From: Janthinobacterium lividum
GTDB taxonomy: Bacteria; Pseudomonadota; Gammaproteobacteria; Steroidobacterales; Steroidobacteraceae
NCBI GenBank assembly: GCA_943327025.2
Contig: CALPVO020000055.1
Span: 1-10,664, forward strand
Length of the DNA: 10,664 bases
Reading direction: 5' to 3'
Position numbers and translations under genes: made by a program. The notes under the pieces were generated by a model. It was not told the DNA's origin. It did no database searches and saw only the letters and a list, made by a program, of their open reading frames with translations. This document shows, piece after piece, positions 1-6,331 of this stretch. The number at the start of each line of letters is the position of its first letter. Position 1 is the stretch's first letter.

Positions 1-540
1 CTCCCGCAGAGTAGGCAGGTGCAAGGGCGTCGTGGCAACCGCGAACCTTGCTGGTGCGTGGAAGTGTTCCGGAGCGGCAATTCGCGGTGCATCCATGCGC
101 TGTTGCCAGCGCGCTGCCCAACCACGTCGGTCTTTCAGCCGGCGCACCACGCCGGTCTGCGGCCACTCCTGCCACTGCACACCCTGTGCACGGCACCAGC
201 GTGCTACGGCTTTGTCACGTTCGTAGCTCCAGCCCGGGCCTGTTTCTTCGTGGCTGAACAGCTGCGTGAACGGAAACTCGTGCAACAGCGCTGCCAATTC
301 CGCCGTGGCTTCACCGGTGCGCACCAGCAGCGGTAGGCCGCGTGCTGCCAAAGTTGCTTGCAGTTCATGCAGACATTTCAGCAGCCATGCCACATGCCTT
401 GGGTGACATTCCGGGCTGGCGAGCCAAACCGGTTCAATGATGAACAGCGCCAACACAGCGCGGCACCCCGCCGCCGCCGCTAAAGGCGCGTGGTCCGCTA
501 TGCGCAAGTCACGCTTGAACCACACCAGCGCGCTAGACAT
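1..540 (-). CDS. Cryptochrome/DNA photolyase family protein (N-terminal 180 residues; continues beyond left edge)
   Basis: The frame is open from an ATG at 540-538 to the first base of the window, giving 180 residues of an incomplete protein. The N-terminus has the family signature VWFKRDLRIADHAPL at residues 6-20, then an LFIIEPVWL strand, a helix with the spacing of the family, LPLLVRTG, and LFSHEETGPGWSYERD. This is the alpha/beta antenna-binding domain (PF00875) of photolyases and cryptochromes, which harvests light for a C-terminal FAD domain that would lie outside the window. Members either repair UV-induced pyrimidine dimers or act as blue-light receptors; the visible part cannot tell these apart. 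The ATG is chosen because the signature begins directly after it. No strong Shine-Dalgarno sequence precedes it. The gene lies downstream of another photolyase-like gene on the same strand and in the same frame, so co-transcription is likely. Confidence 0.88.
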   Translation of the reverse strand, partial: MSSALVWFKRDLRIADHAPLAAAAGCRAVLALFIIEPVWLASPECHPRHVAWLLKCLHELQATLAARGLPLLVRTGEATAELAALLHEFPFTQLFSHEETGPGWSYERDKAVARWCRAQGVQWQEWPQTGVVRRLKDRRGWAARWQQRMDAPRIAAPEHFHAPARFAVATTPLHLPTLRE

Positions 541-552
541 GACGCCAGCTTT

Positions 553-615
553 CGCAACGGATATTGCTGACGCGACGGGTGCTGCTGCCGCAACGAGCAA
601 TGCTGACGTAACGGG
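553..615. repeat. Imperfect tandem repeat, two 27-nt cores 36 nt apart, in the photolyase gene linker
   Basis: Two units at 553-579 and 589-615 match at 21 of 27 positions by eye; both begin CGCAACG, share TGCTGACG and end ACGGG. The start-to-start distance is 36 nt. Read on the minus strand in the frame of both flanking photolyase genes, this gives two 12-residue units, PVTSALLVAAAA and PVASAISVAKAG. The whole spacer 541-672 has no stop codon in that frame. The 12-codon period suggests a segment that is, or recently was, coding, such as a flexible Ala/Val/Pro linker. It could also be a simple non-coding duplication. Confidence 0.6.
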
Positions 616-672
616 AACTGATATCTCGACGGGCAAGAGCGCTGGAAATGTAGCTGGTGCACGCTTTGAGGC

Positions 673-1899
673 TCACAACAGCTCGCTCGCTTGTTTCAAG
701 CCGCGCGTGGCGCGTGTCCACCATTGCGAAAAGCTACTGCAGGGCCGCTCCACCAAGGGAAACAAGCAGGGTGCCGGGTCCGTTTGCACCTTGCTTGGCA
801 GCCAACCGTCCAGGTGGGGGTCCGCCACGGTCCGTACTTGGCCAGCACTCAAGAGTGCTTGCGCTAGTTGGTTGCTATCGATGAACCAGCATTCCGGTGC
901 TACGGCGCGCATGGCGGTATGGACCCACTGCCAGCGTGCCGTTGGCCAAGGCCAAGCCGAGTGATGTTCGCGCGGGAAAACGCCAATGACCAGGGTGTCC
1001 ACAGGCAGATCCGCCGGTGGGGCGCGTAGTGCCCAAGGGTGAACTAGCCACACAGGGCGGCCGCGAAGTTGCTCCAGCGCCTTCGTGTCTGGCTTCTGCA
1101 GGCCGAGCGAGGTCGGAGGTACGTGCAGCAACGCGGGCTCCGCCGTGCTGCTCAGTCCGGTGCGCTCTTCACGGTGTACGGCCTCCAGCCCGCGGGCCAC
1201 ACGGTCCAGTTCTTCGTAAGTTCGGTCAATGGCGGTACCAGGGCTATGCCAGTGTGGCGGCGCGAAGCGCGCTACGTTGTCGGCATTGAAGAGGTAGGGC
1301 TTGTGGCTACCGGTGCCCGCTACCCATTGCCAGCTGAGGTGGTTGCTGGCCAGGTCGCCGTCGAGCAGGTGTGCCACCAGCCAGTCGGCACCAGCACGCC
1401 AGTGCACGCCACGAATATGCACCACATAGCTGGCCAGCCACATTCTGGCGTGGTTGTGCAGGGTGCCGGTGGCATAGAGCGTACGGACAGCTTCATCCAC
1501 TACTGGCACGCCACTGCGTGCTTCGCGAATATCGATGGGTAGTTCTGGAAGGTAGGCTGCCTCGGGGCGTGGGCCGCCATGCAGCGAGGAAAAAATGCCC
1601 ATGCCTGCGTGGTGCCACGCGTGGCGGAAGAATTCGCGCCAGCCCAGTTCGTAGACCAGCTTGTGCTGCACCTCCAACGGGTGCTTTTCCAGAACGCCCA
1701 CCAGCACTTCGCGCAGCGTGACCAAGCCGTGGGTCAGGTAAGGCGACAGGCCCGTGACAGCGCCCTCGAGATGGTTGCGGGTACGCGCATAGGCTGCCGG
1801 CTGCACGCTGGAAATACGCTCGATGGCAGCGCGCCGGGTTGGTACTAGTCGGTTGCTCCAGCCAAAGTCCATAGAGCCGTGCATCTCCAGAGTCAACAT
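673..1899 (-). CDS. FAD-binding photolyase-like protein with a C-terminal alpha/beta domain (408 aa)
   Basis: Residues about 15-215 match the FAD-binding domain of DNA photolyases and cryptochromes (PF03441): TGLSPYLTHG (49-58), LGWREFFRH (85-93), VVDEAVRTLYATGTLHNHARM (133-153) in parts, and DGDLASNHLSWQW (180-192). Counting against E. coli PhrB from memory, N186 is the photolyase-type Asn facing flavin N5, and W190 and W167 are the inner two Trp of the electron-transfer triad. The outer Trp position appears to be Ala114. There is no N-terminal antenna domain. Instead, residues about 281-400 look like alternating strands and helices (VWLVHPWAL, TLVIGVF, ECWFID, VRTVADPHL) ending in CSSFSQWW. 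I read this as a degenerate photolyase-type alpha/beta domain placed after the FAD domain, by inference. The protein is probably a flavoprotein; repair activity is uncertain. The start is well supported by a perfect AGGAGG. The stop is TGA, in frame with the next gene. Confidence 0.85.
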   Translation of the reverse strand: MLTLEMHGSMDFGWSNRLVPTRRAAIERISSVQPAAYARTRNHLEGAVTGLSPYLTHGLVTLREVLVGVLEKHPLEVQHKLVYELGWREFFRHAWHHAGMGIFSSLHGGPRPEAAYLPELPIDIREARSGVPVVDEAVRTLYATGTLHNHARMWLASYVVHIRGVHWRAGADWLVAHLLDGDLASNHLSWQWVAGTGSHKPYLFNADNVARFAPPHWHSPGTAIDRTYEELDRVARGLEAVHREERTGLSSTAEPALLHVPPTSLGLQKPDTKALEQLRGRPVWLVHPWALRAPPADLPVDTLVIGVFPREHHSAWPWPTARWQWVHTAMRAVAPECWFIDSNQLAQALLSAGQVRTVADPHLDGWLPSKVQTDPAPCLFPLVERPCSSFSQWWTRATRGLKQASELL

Positions 1900-2080
1900 G
1901 ACAGTCCTCCTGAGGAGAGCAGAGAACTTTTCCGATACGCGTCGCCCATCACGGATTATGCCGCCTTACAGTAGAGGTACCATTCAGGAAGTTTGTGGCA
2001 GTGGTTCGAACGGCTGCTTTTTCCTATTCTCTCGCTATGTCAGCATCGTCGCTGTCTTTTTTCCCTGGATACTCTGCGGA
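1900..2080. other. Divergent intergenic region between the photolyase pair and ybaK
   Basis: This 181-nt stretch separates two divergently transcribed units and so should hold both promoters. It is visibly more AT-rich than the flanking genes. I looked for sigma-70 boxes on both strands and found only isolated partial -10 matches, such as CATAAT on the minus strand near 1955, without a convincing -35 at 16-18 nt. There is a TTCGAA palindrome near 2006 and a T6 run at about 2057-2062. No promoter or operator is assigned. Confidence 0.6.
1906..1911 (-). promoter_or_regulatory. Strong ribosome binding site of the FAD-binding photolyase-like gene
   Basis: On the minus strand the sequence AGGAGG lies 6 nt before the ATG at 1899-1897. 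It is the strongest Shine-Dalgarno sequence seen in the window and it fixes the start of the 408-residue protein. Confidence 0.85.
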
Positions 2081-2560
2081 ATGTCATCCTCTACCCGCGC
2101 CACCAAAGCGCTTGAACAAGCCGGTGCCAAGTTCACCGTACACCACTACGACTACGACCCAGGCGCCGACCGCGTCGGCATGCAGGCGGCGGAGGCCTTG
2201 GGCGAGGTACCTGCCCGCGTGCTTAAAACCCTGATGACCAAGGTGGATGGGAAGCCGGCTTGTGTCATTCTTCCCTCCGACCGTGAGGTTTCCATGAAGA
2301 AACTCGCAGCCGCGCTGGGTGGTAAGGCCGCCGAGATGATGCCGCCGATGGATGCCGAACGCCTGACGGGTTACAAGGTTGGGGGTATCAGTCCGTTTGG
2401 ACAAATGAAACGAGTACCGGTGGCTGTGGAAGCCGCCGCGTTGGAGCATGCTTTGGTTTATTTGAACGGTGGGCAGCGCGGACTGCAGGTGCGTATGAAT
2501 CCGCGAGAGATTGTGCCGTTGTTGGGCGCCGTCGTGGCCTCTGTAGTGGCGGGCGAATAA
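2081..2560 (+). CDS. ybaK: YbaK/EbsC-type Cys-tRNA(Pro) deacylase
   Basis: The 159-residue protein matches E. coli YbaK along its whole length. This trans-editing enzyme hydrolyses Cys that prolyl-tRNA synthetase has wrongly loaded on tRNA(Pro), and it acts in the cytoplasm. Visible marks are an HHYDYDP segment near residue 21, VLKTLM with K49 corresponding to the functionally important lysine of the family (K46 in E. coli), LGGKAAEMM (79-87), TGYKVGGISPFGQ (96-108) and the C-terminal YLNGGQRGLQV. The frame stays open upstream to 1823, but the ATG at 2081 is chosen because its length and N-terminus match the family and because an upstream start would run into the divergent gene. The Shine-Dalgarno is weak (GCGGA just before the ATG). 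The TAA overlaps the ATG of the acetyltransferase by one base, so the two genes are probably co-translated. Confidence 0.93.
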   Translation: MSSSTRATKALEQAGAKFTVHHYDYDPGADRVGMQAAEALGEVPARVLKTLMTKVDGKPACVILPSDREVSMKKLAAALGGKAAEMMPPMDAERLTGYKVGGISPFGQMKRVPVAVEAAALEHALVYLNGGQRGLQVRMNPREIVPLLGAVVASVVAGE

Positions 2561-3381
2561 TGCACGTGGCCGAACACGCCATGCCGGGTACCCCGCTACT
2601 CCCGCACTATTTGGCACGGCTAGGTTTGGTAGCAGCAGCCCCTTCCCTGACGCTGCTGGAACAGTTGATGGCGAGACACCTTGAGCAGTTCCCCTTCGCC
2701 AGTGTCAGTGTGCAGCTGGGCGAGGAAATGCCGCTCGCCTTGCCATCACTGTTCGAACGTTTGGTGGAACGTCGCCGTGGCGGCTATTGCTTCGAGCAGA
2801 ACGCTTTGCTGTTAGCCATGCTGGAAGCGGTCGGCTTCCAGACACGCCTGCTCCTGGCGCGTGTTATCTATAACCAAGATATTCATCCGGGGCTCACCCA
2901 TCGCATCACGCTGGTGTCGCTGGAAGGCGTGGACTATTTGGTAGATGTTGGCTTTGGTCCACTCGGTCCGCGGGTGCCGGTACCGTTGGGTGGTGCCGAG
3001 GGTGTGGACGGTTGGCGTCGTTATCGCGTGGCGCAACCGCGCACCGGCGAGTTCCATCTACAGTGCTTCAAGGACGCGGGGTGGTATTCGCTTTACCGCT
3101 TCGAACTTCACCGCTACGGCGAAACCGACTGCGAACTCGGGCACTTCTATTCACACCGCCACCCCGCAGCGGTGTTTGTGAATAACCTGGTGGTAACGCG
3201 GTTGCTGCCTGACCGCATTCTTTCGCTGCGCAATCGCGACTACCGGGTGATGACGGCGCAGGGTGAAGAACTACAAAGCGTCGAAAACGCCGCGTTCCTT
3301 CACAGGCTATTGTCGGATGAATTCGCTCTGCAGGTGACGCCGGACGAAGCCGGTCGGCTATTCGCCGCTTTATCCCGCTAG
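2560..3381 (+). CDS. nat: Arylamine N-acetyltransferase
   Basis: The 273-residue protein is a member of the arylamine N-acetyltransferase family (PF00797; E. coli NhoA type). The enzyme transfers acetyl from acetyl-CoA to arylamines, hydrazines or N-hydroxyarylamines by a ping-pong mechanism in the cytoplasm. The complete Cys-His-Asp triad is visible: C77 in RRGGYCFEQN, H114 in LTHRITLV and D129 in YLVDVGFG, with the usual spacing. The later HFYSHRHPAAVFVNNLVVTR region also fits. The ATG at 2560 overlaps the ybaK stop codon. An internal Met8 at 2581 would give an N-terminus closer to NhoA, so the start could be there. The natural substrate is not shown by the context; relatives also act in detoxification or amide formation in secondary metabolism. 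The 3' end overlaps the convergent hydrolase gene by 12 bp. Confidence 0.94.
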   Translation: MHVAEHAMPGTPLLPHYLARLGLVAAAPSLTLLEQLMARHLEQFPFASVSVQLGEEMPLALPSLFERLVERRRGGYCFEQNALLLAMLEAVGFQTRLLLARVIYNQDIHPGLTHRITLVSLEGVDYLVDVGFGPLGPRVPVPLGGAEGVDGWRRYRVAQPRTGEFHLQCFKDAGWYSLYRFELHRYGETDCELGHFYSHRHPAAVFVNNLVVTRLLPDRILSLRNRDYRVMTAQGEELQSVENAAFLHRLLSDEFALQVTPDEAGRLFAALSR

Positions 3382-4212
3382 TGCGTCGAACTCGGCTTTC
3401 CATGCGGCAAACGCTGGTGGCGTGGCAATGGCCCAAGGGTGAAAGCCCGGCTTGAACCAAGCGAGCCAAGTGCGCCAGCCGCGCCGAAAAAGGCCGGGGT
3501 TACTCCACAAGTGGCGGCGCACGGCACGTAGTGCTTCACGTTTGCTGTAGCCATCGGCCTCGAGCAGCAGGCAGGCGTAGTCGGTAATGTGCCGCGTGAA
3601 ACGGATGCTCACAAGGAGCATCGTCAGGCAGCGCAAGCGATAGCGACGCCAACCGCTCCAGTTTCGCGTAACCGCCTTGTAAACATCGAAGGCCACGGCT
3701 TTGTGTTCTGTTTCTTCTACGGCGTGCCAACGCCAAAGCCGCGCAATGTGTTCCGGCACCTTGCCTGACAGCGTGTCTTCTTGCAGCAACTGGTCCGCCA
3801 TGATGGCGGTGAAGTGCTCCAGCGCGATAGTGGCCAGCAACATGGTCATGGGCCCACGCTCACGCGCTTGATTCGTACGTTCGCGCGTCAGGGCCGAAAT
3901 GACATCCGCTCCGGGGTAGCGTTGCCGGTCAATCAAGCGGTTCAGCGTTTCGTGTTCGCGGGCATGCACCGATTCTTGCTGGATGAACCCGCGAATCTGC
4001 TCGACCAGTTCCCCTTCGGCCGCACCACGGAAGTGGCGCACGGCATCAATGAACAATTTCTCGCCGTCGGGAAAAGTTAGCGACAGGGCATTCATCACTG
4101 CCGTGCCGACCGGGTCGCCACCGAACCAGTGGTGGACGGATTCCTTGGATGGCGCGAGGTGCAGATTCCGCAAGGGAATCTTCAGGCCGACGGGTGTGTG
4201 GGTGGTGCTCAC
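3370..4212 (-). CDS. Predicted metal-dependent hydrolase, PF10118/COG3687 type
   Basis: The 280-residue, mostly helical protein matches the family annotated as predicted metal-dependent hydrolases. Conserved acidic and histidine motifs are spread as in a ferritin-like di-metal helical bundle: FPDGE (47-51), QQESVHAREH (78-87, with E80 and H83), IALEHFTA (129-136, with E132 and H133) and WHAVEETEHKAVAFD (162-176, with H163, E166, E169 and H170). Metal binding is inferred from these. The family's reaction and substrate are, to my knowledge, not established. The start codon is GTG at 4212-4210, in a GTGA overlap with the kinase stop; the next in-frame Met is residue 40, too far in. It is the last gene of the symporter-nucleotidyltransferase-kinase operon and depends on that transcript. 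Its stop overlaps the convergent acetyltransferase by 12 bp, leaving no room for a separate terminator. Confidence 0.85.
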   Translation of the reverse strand: MSTTHTPVGLKIPLRNLHLAPSKESVHHWFGGDPVGTAVMNALSLTFPDGEKLFIDAVRHFRGAAEGELVEQIRGFIQQESVHAREHETLNRLIDRQRYPGADVISALTRERTNQARERGPMTMLLATIALEHFTAIMADQLLQEDTLSGKVPEHIARLWRWHAVEETEHKAVAFDVYKAVTRNWSGWRRYRLRCLTMLLVSIRFTRHITDYACLLLEADGYSKREALRAVRRHLWSNPGLFRRGWRTWLAWFKPGFHPWAIATPPAFAAWKAEFDALAG

Positions 4213-5468
4213 GGCTGAGATTCTACCGCTGTCGCACCCGGGCCGGGGCGCGTGATGAAGCTGCGGAACTTGGCTGCGTGCGCCGGGAACGCCGCCAAGT
4301 ATTGCTGGCCCCAGCGCTTCCGGAATTCCTCGGCGCTGTCCGCGGCGACCATGGCCCAGACCGCGCCACCGAACCCGGCGCCGAAAGCCGAGGCGGCGAC
4401 TGCACCCAGTTCGCGGGCCGAGCGTTGCAGGGCGATGGTTTCAGGAACTTGGTTGCGAAGGCCGGCTGTCGCCAGTGCTTGCGAACGGTCTACCCATTGG
4501 CCCAGGGCCTCGAGGTCGCCGGCGGCTAGTGCGGCAGCAACGGCTGGCACCACCGTTCCCACTTCCTCGCAGAATTGTTCGAAACGAGGCAGCAGGTAGT
4601 CACCGGGAAAATCGGGAAGCCCTTTCGCCGCGATGCCCTCGAGAAACGCACGGTTGCCTTGTGCCAGTAGCGCCGCTACGGTGGCGGTGCCTACTTCGCT
4701 TGACTGATGGGTGGTATTCGCGGCGCTCGTCATTTTCGTGGCGCTCGCGGCACTCGCCAGCGCCCGCATCGAGTCCGCCACGCGGTTGTACTGCGCGCGG
4801 GCATTGCCGGTCTTGGTGGCTTCAACACCACTGACCGCGACCACCAGCACTTGCTGTTTTGGCCACGGTACGTATTCGTGCAGGGTGGCGGGTAGGTAGC
4901 TGAATACGCCGCAATGGCCCTCTTGAGCGCACAGAATGGCTACCGGGTCTTGTGCCCCGCCACGAACGCCAACGCCGAGGTCGCCAGCGAACGGCCCGAA
5001 AGGTGCCCCGGTTTCCATGGCGCCGAAATACTCTGCACGAGCGAGTGTGGTGGGGATGGCCTCCAGCCAGCGTTCCGTCGCGGGCAGGCCGTTGGCTTCC
5101 ACCAGCGCTGTGGCGACCGCCACCACGAACGCGCTCGAACTGCTGAGGCCTGCGGATTCCGGCAAGGTGCTCTGCAGGCGAAGGTCCACCCCCGTGCGTA
5201 TGCCGGGAAAATCGCGGCATAGCCGCCGTACCACGGCCGCCGCGTAGACGCTCCAGTGGCCCGCGGCTGCAGTGCAGTCGTCGTTCAAGGCCAGTTCGAC
5301 CACTTCCGGGCGTTGTGAATCTTGCACGCGCAACACGGGTGCTGCCAGTGCGCGGGCTTCGGCAGTAATGGCCAGGTCCACGGCGCAGGTGATGGAGCGT
5401 CCACCGGCATAGTCGACGTGCTTGCCCACCAATTCGATGCGGCCCGGAATGCGGTAATGGTGATGCAT
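4209..5468 (-). CDS. Galactokinase-like GHMP sugar kinase with altered sugar-binding motif
   Basis: The 419-residue protein has all three GHMP kinase motifs. The N-terminal galactokinase-type signature is RIPGRIELVGKHVDYAGG (6-23), the ATP-binding motif 2 is LPESAGLSSSSA (102-113), and motif 3 is AFGAGFGGAVWAM (361-373). D174 in GGAQDP aligns with the catalytic base (D186 of human GALK1). Of the sugar contacts R37/E43/H44/D46 in human GALK1, R10, H17 and D19 are kept, but K16 replaces the Glu. I recall related bacterial kinases with GKHTDYAGG, so this is probably a subfamily trait and not an error. The likely reaction is ATP-dependent phosphorylation of a sugar at C1. An Ala/Ser/Thr-rich segment (236-258) looks like a flexible loop. 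The start lies 2 nt after the nucleotidyltransferase stop, and the stop overlaps the hydrolase start. The true sugar is unknown; galactose is doubtful. Confidence 0.88.
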   Translation of the reverse strand: MHHHYRIPGRIELVGKHVDYAGGRSITCAVDLAITAEARALAAPVLRVQDSQRPEVVELALNDDCTAAAGHWSVYAAAVVRRLCRDFPGIRTGVDLRLQSTLPESAGLSSSSAFVVAVATALVEANGLPATERWLEAIPTTLARAEYFGAMETGAPFGPFAGDLGVGVRGGAQDPVAILCAQEGHCGVFSYLPATLHEYVPWPKQQVLVVAVSGVEATKTGNARAQYNRVADSMRALASAASATKMTSAANTTHQSSEVGTATVAALLAQGNRAFLEGIAAKGLPDFPGDYLLPRFEQFCEEVGTVVPAVAAALAAGDLEALGQWVDRSQALATAGLRNQVPETIALQRSARELGAVAASAFGAGFGGAVWAMVAADSAEEFRKRWGQQYLAAFPAHAAKFRSFITRPGPGATAVESQP

Positions 5469-5470
5469 GG

Positions 5471-6331
5471 TCAGGGCTGCGGGTGGAGCGTCGCGAGATG
5501 GGCGCCCACCACGGCGATGTCCGCGCGGCTCGAGAGGTCCAGCACGGGTTCGTGCGAACGGATGATATGAAACGGTTCGCCGAACTCCTGCATAGCGAAC
5601 GTTACGGCATCCTGCAGTTCGAGTTCACCGCGGGAGGAGGGCGCGATGCGCGTGCAGGCATTGAAGATACGCGGCGTGAACGACCAGAGGTTCATGGACA
5701 CCCAATGCTCCCGACGCATGGCCAGAGGGTGGTCGGGCGCCGGCTTTTCGACGATGGTACGTAGTTGTTCTTCAGGATTGATGTCGAGCAGGGCGAACTT
5801 GAATACGCGCTCCGGTTCGATACCGCCACTCGCCAGAGCGCGGGCCTCGAAAGCCACCAAACCGCTGCTGCCTAGCGCTGCCAGTGCTTGGACGGCAGCC
5901 AGCGGATAGAGATTGTCAGAGTTCAGCACGAGGAAGGCAGCATCATCCACGGCGCTGGCGGCCGCTGCCAAGGCATCGGCCGTGCCGCGGGGCTCTTGTT
6001 GTACGGCAAACCGCAGCGCTACCCGTCGACCGGCGGCAGTACGCTTGAAGTAACGGCGCATCTCGTCGTGTTCAGGCCCGACTACAAGCACGGCCTCGCG
6101 AATGCCCGCTTCGGCCAATACCGATAGCGAGTAATCCAGAAACGGGCGAGCGAACGGCATCATGCCTTTCGCGCCATTGGCTGCGGCGGCAGCCTGTTGT
6201 GCAGCCAGCGCCGGCGCGGTGCCTTTCGGGGTAGCTGTGCTTGGCTGTTCCCCAGTAGCACTGGCTGCAAGCTCGCGCCGCATGCGCGTGCCGAGGCCTC
6301 GCGCCAAGATGACGGCTTGGGTCGTGCTCAT
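5471..6331 (-). CDS. Sugar-1-phosphate nucleotidyltransferase
   Basis: The 286-residue protein belongs to the NTP_transferase family (PF00483), which makes NDP-sugars from an NTP and a sugar 1-phosphate, releasing pyrophosphate. The N-terminal nucleotide-binding loop is VILARGLGTRMR (7-18), and the catalytic Lys is probably K55 in KGMMPFARPFLDY. QQEPRGTADAL (111-121) probably reads the base, NSDN (137-140) provides the metal-binding D139, and VEKPAPDHPLA with WVSMNLWSFTP completes the sugar-binding half. An Ala/Thr-rich stretch of about 36 residues separates the GxGTR loop from K55; in most relatives this gap is short. The start overlaps the symporter stop as ATGA, and the stop lies 2 nt before the kinase. 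This position suggests that it uses the kinase's product. Base and sugar specificity cannot be read from the sequence. Confidence 0.88.
   Translation of the reverse strand: MSTTQAVILARGLGTRMRRELAASATGEQPSTATPKGTAPALAAQQAAAAANGAKGMMPFARPFLDYSLSVLAEAGIREAVLVVGPEHDEMRRYFKRTAAGRRVALRFAVQQEPRGTADALAAAASAVDDAAFLVLNSDNLYPLAAVQALAALGSSGLVAFEARALASGGIEPERVFKFALLDINPEEQLRTIVEKPAPDHPLAMRREHWVSMNLWSFTPRIFNACTRIAPSSRGELELQDAVTFAMQEFGEPFHIIRSHEPVLDLSSRADIAVVGAHLATLHPQP

Noticed and set aside
437..964. Plus-strand open frame of 175 codons across the photolyase gene junction
   Set aside because: It lies antisense to two well-supported photolyase-family genes, has no recognisable domain or Shine-Dalgarno, and owes its length to high GC content.
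1940..1980. Possible minus-strand promoter with CATAAT as -10
   Set aside because: The hexamer at 17 nt upstream matches only 3 of 6 bases of a -35 box, so I cannot distinguish it from chance.
2041..2062. Possible terminator: CAGC/GCTG hairpin followed by a T6 run
   Set aside because: The stem is only 4 bp and lies upstream of ybaK with no plus-strand gene ending before it.
1823..2080. N-terminal extension of the ybaK frame to 1823
   Set aside because: It would overlap the 5' end of the divergent photolyase-like gene and exceed the usual YbaK length; the ATG at 2081 matches the family start.
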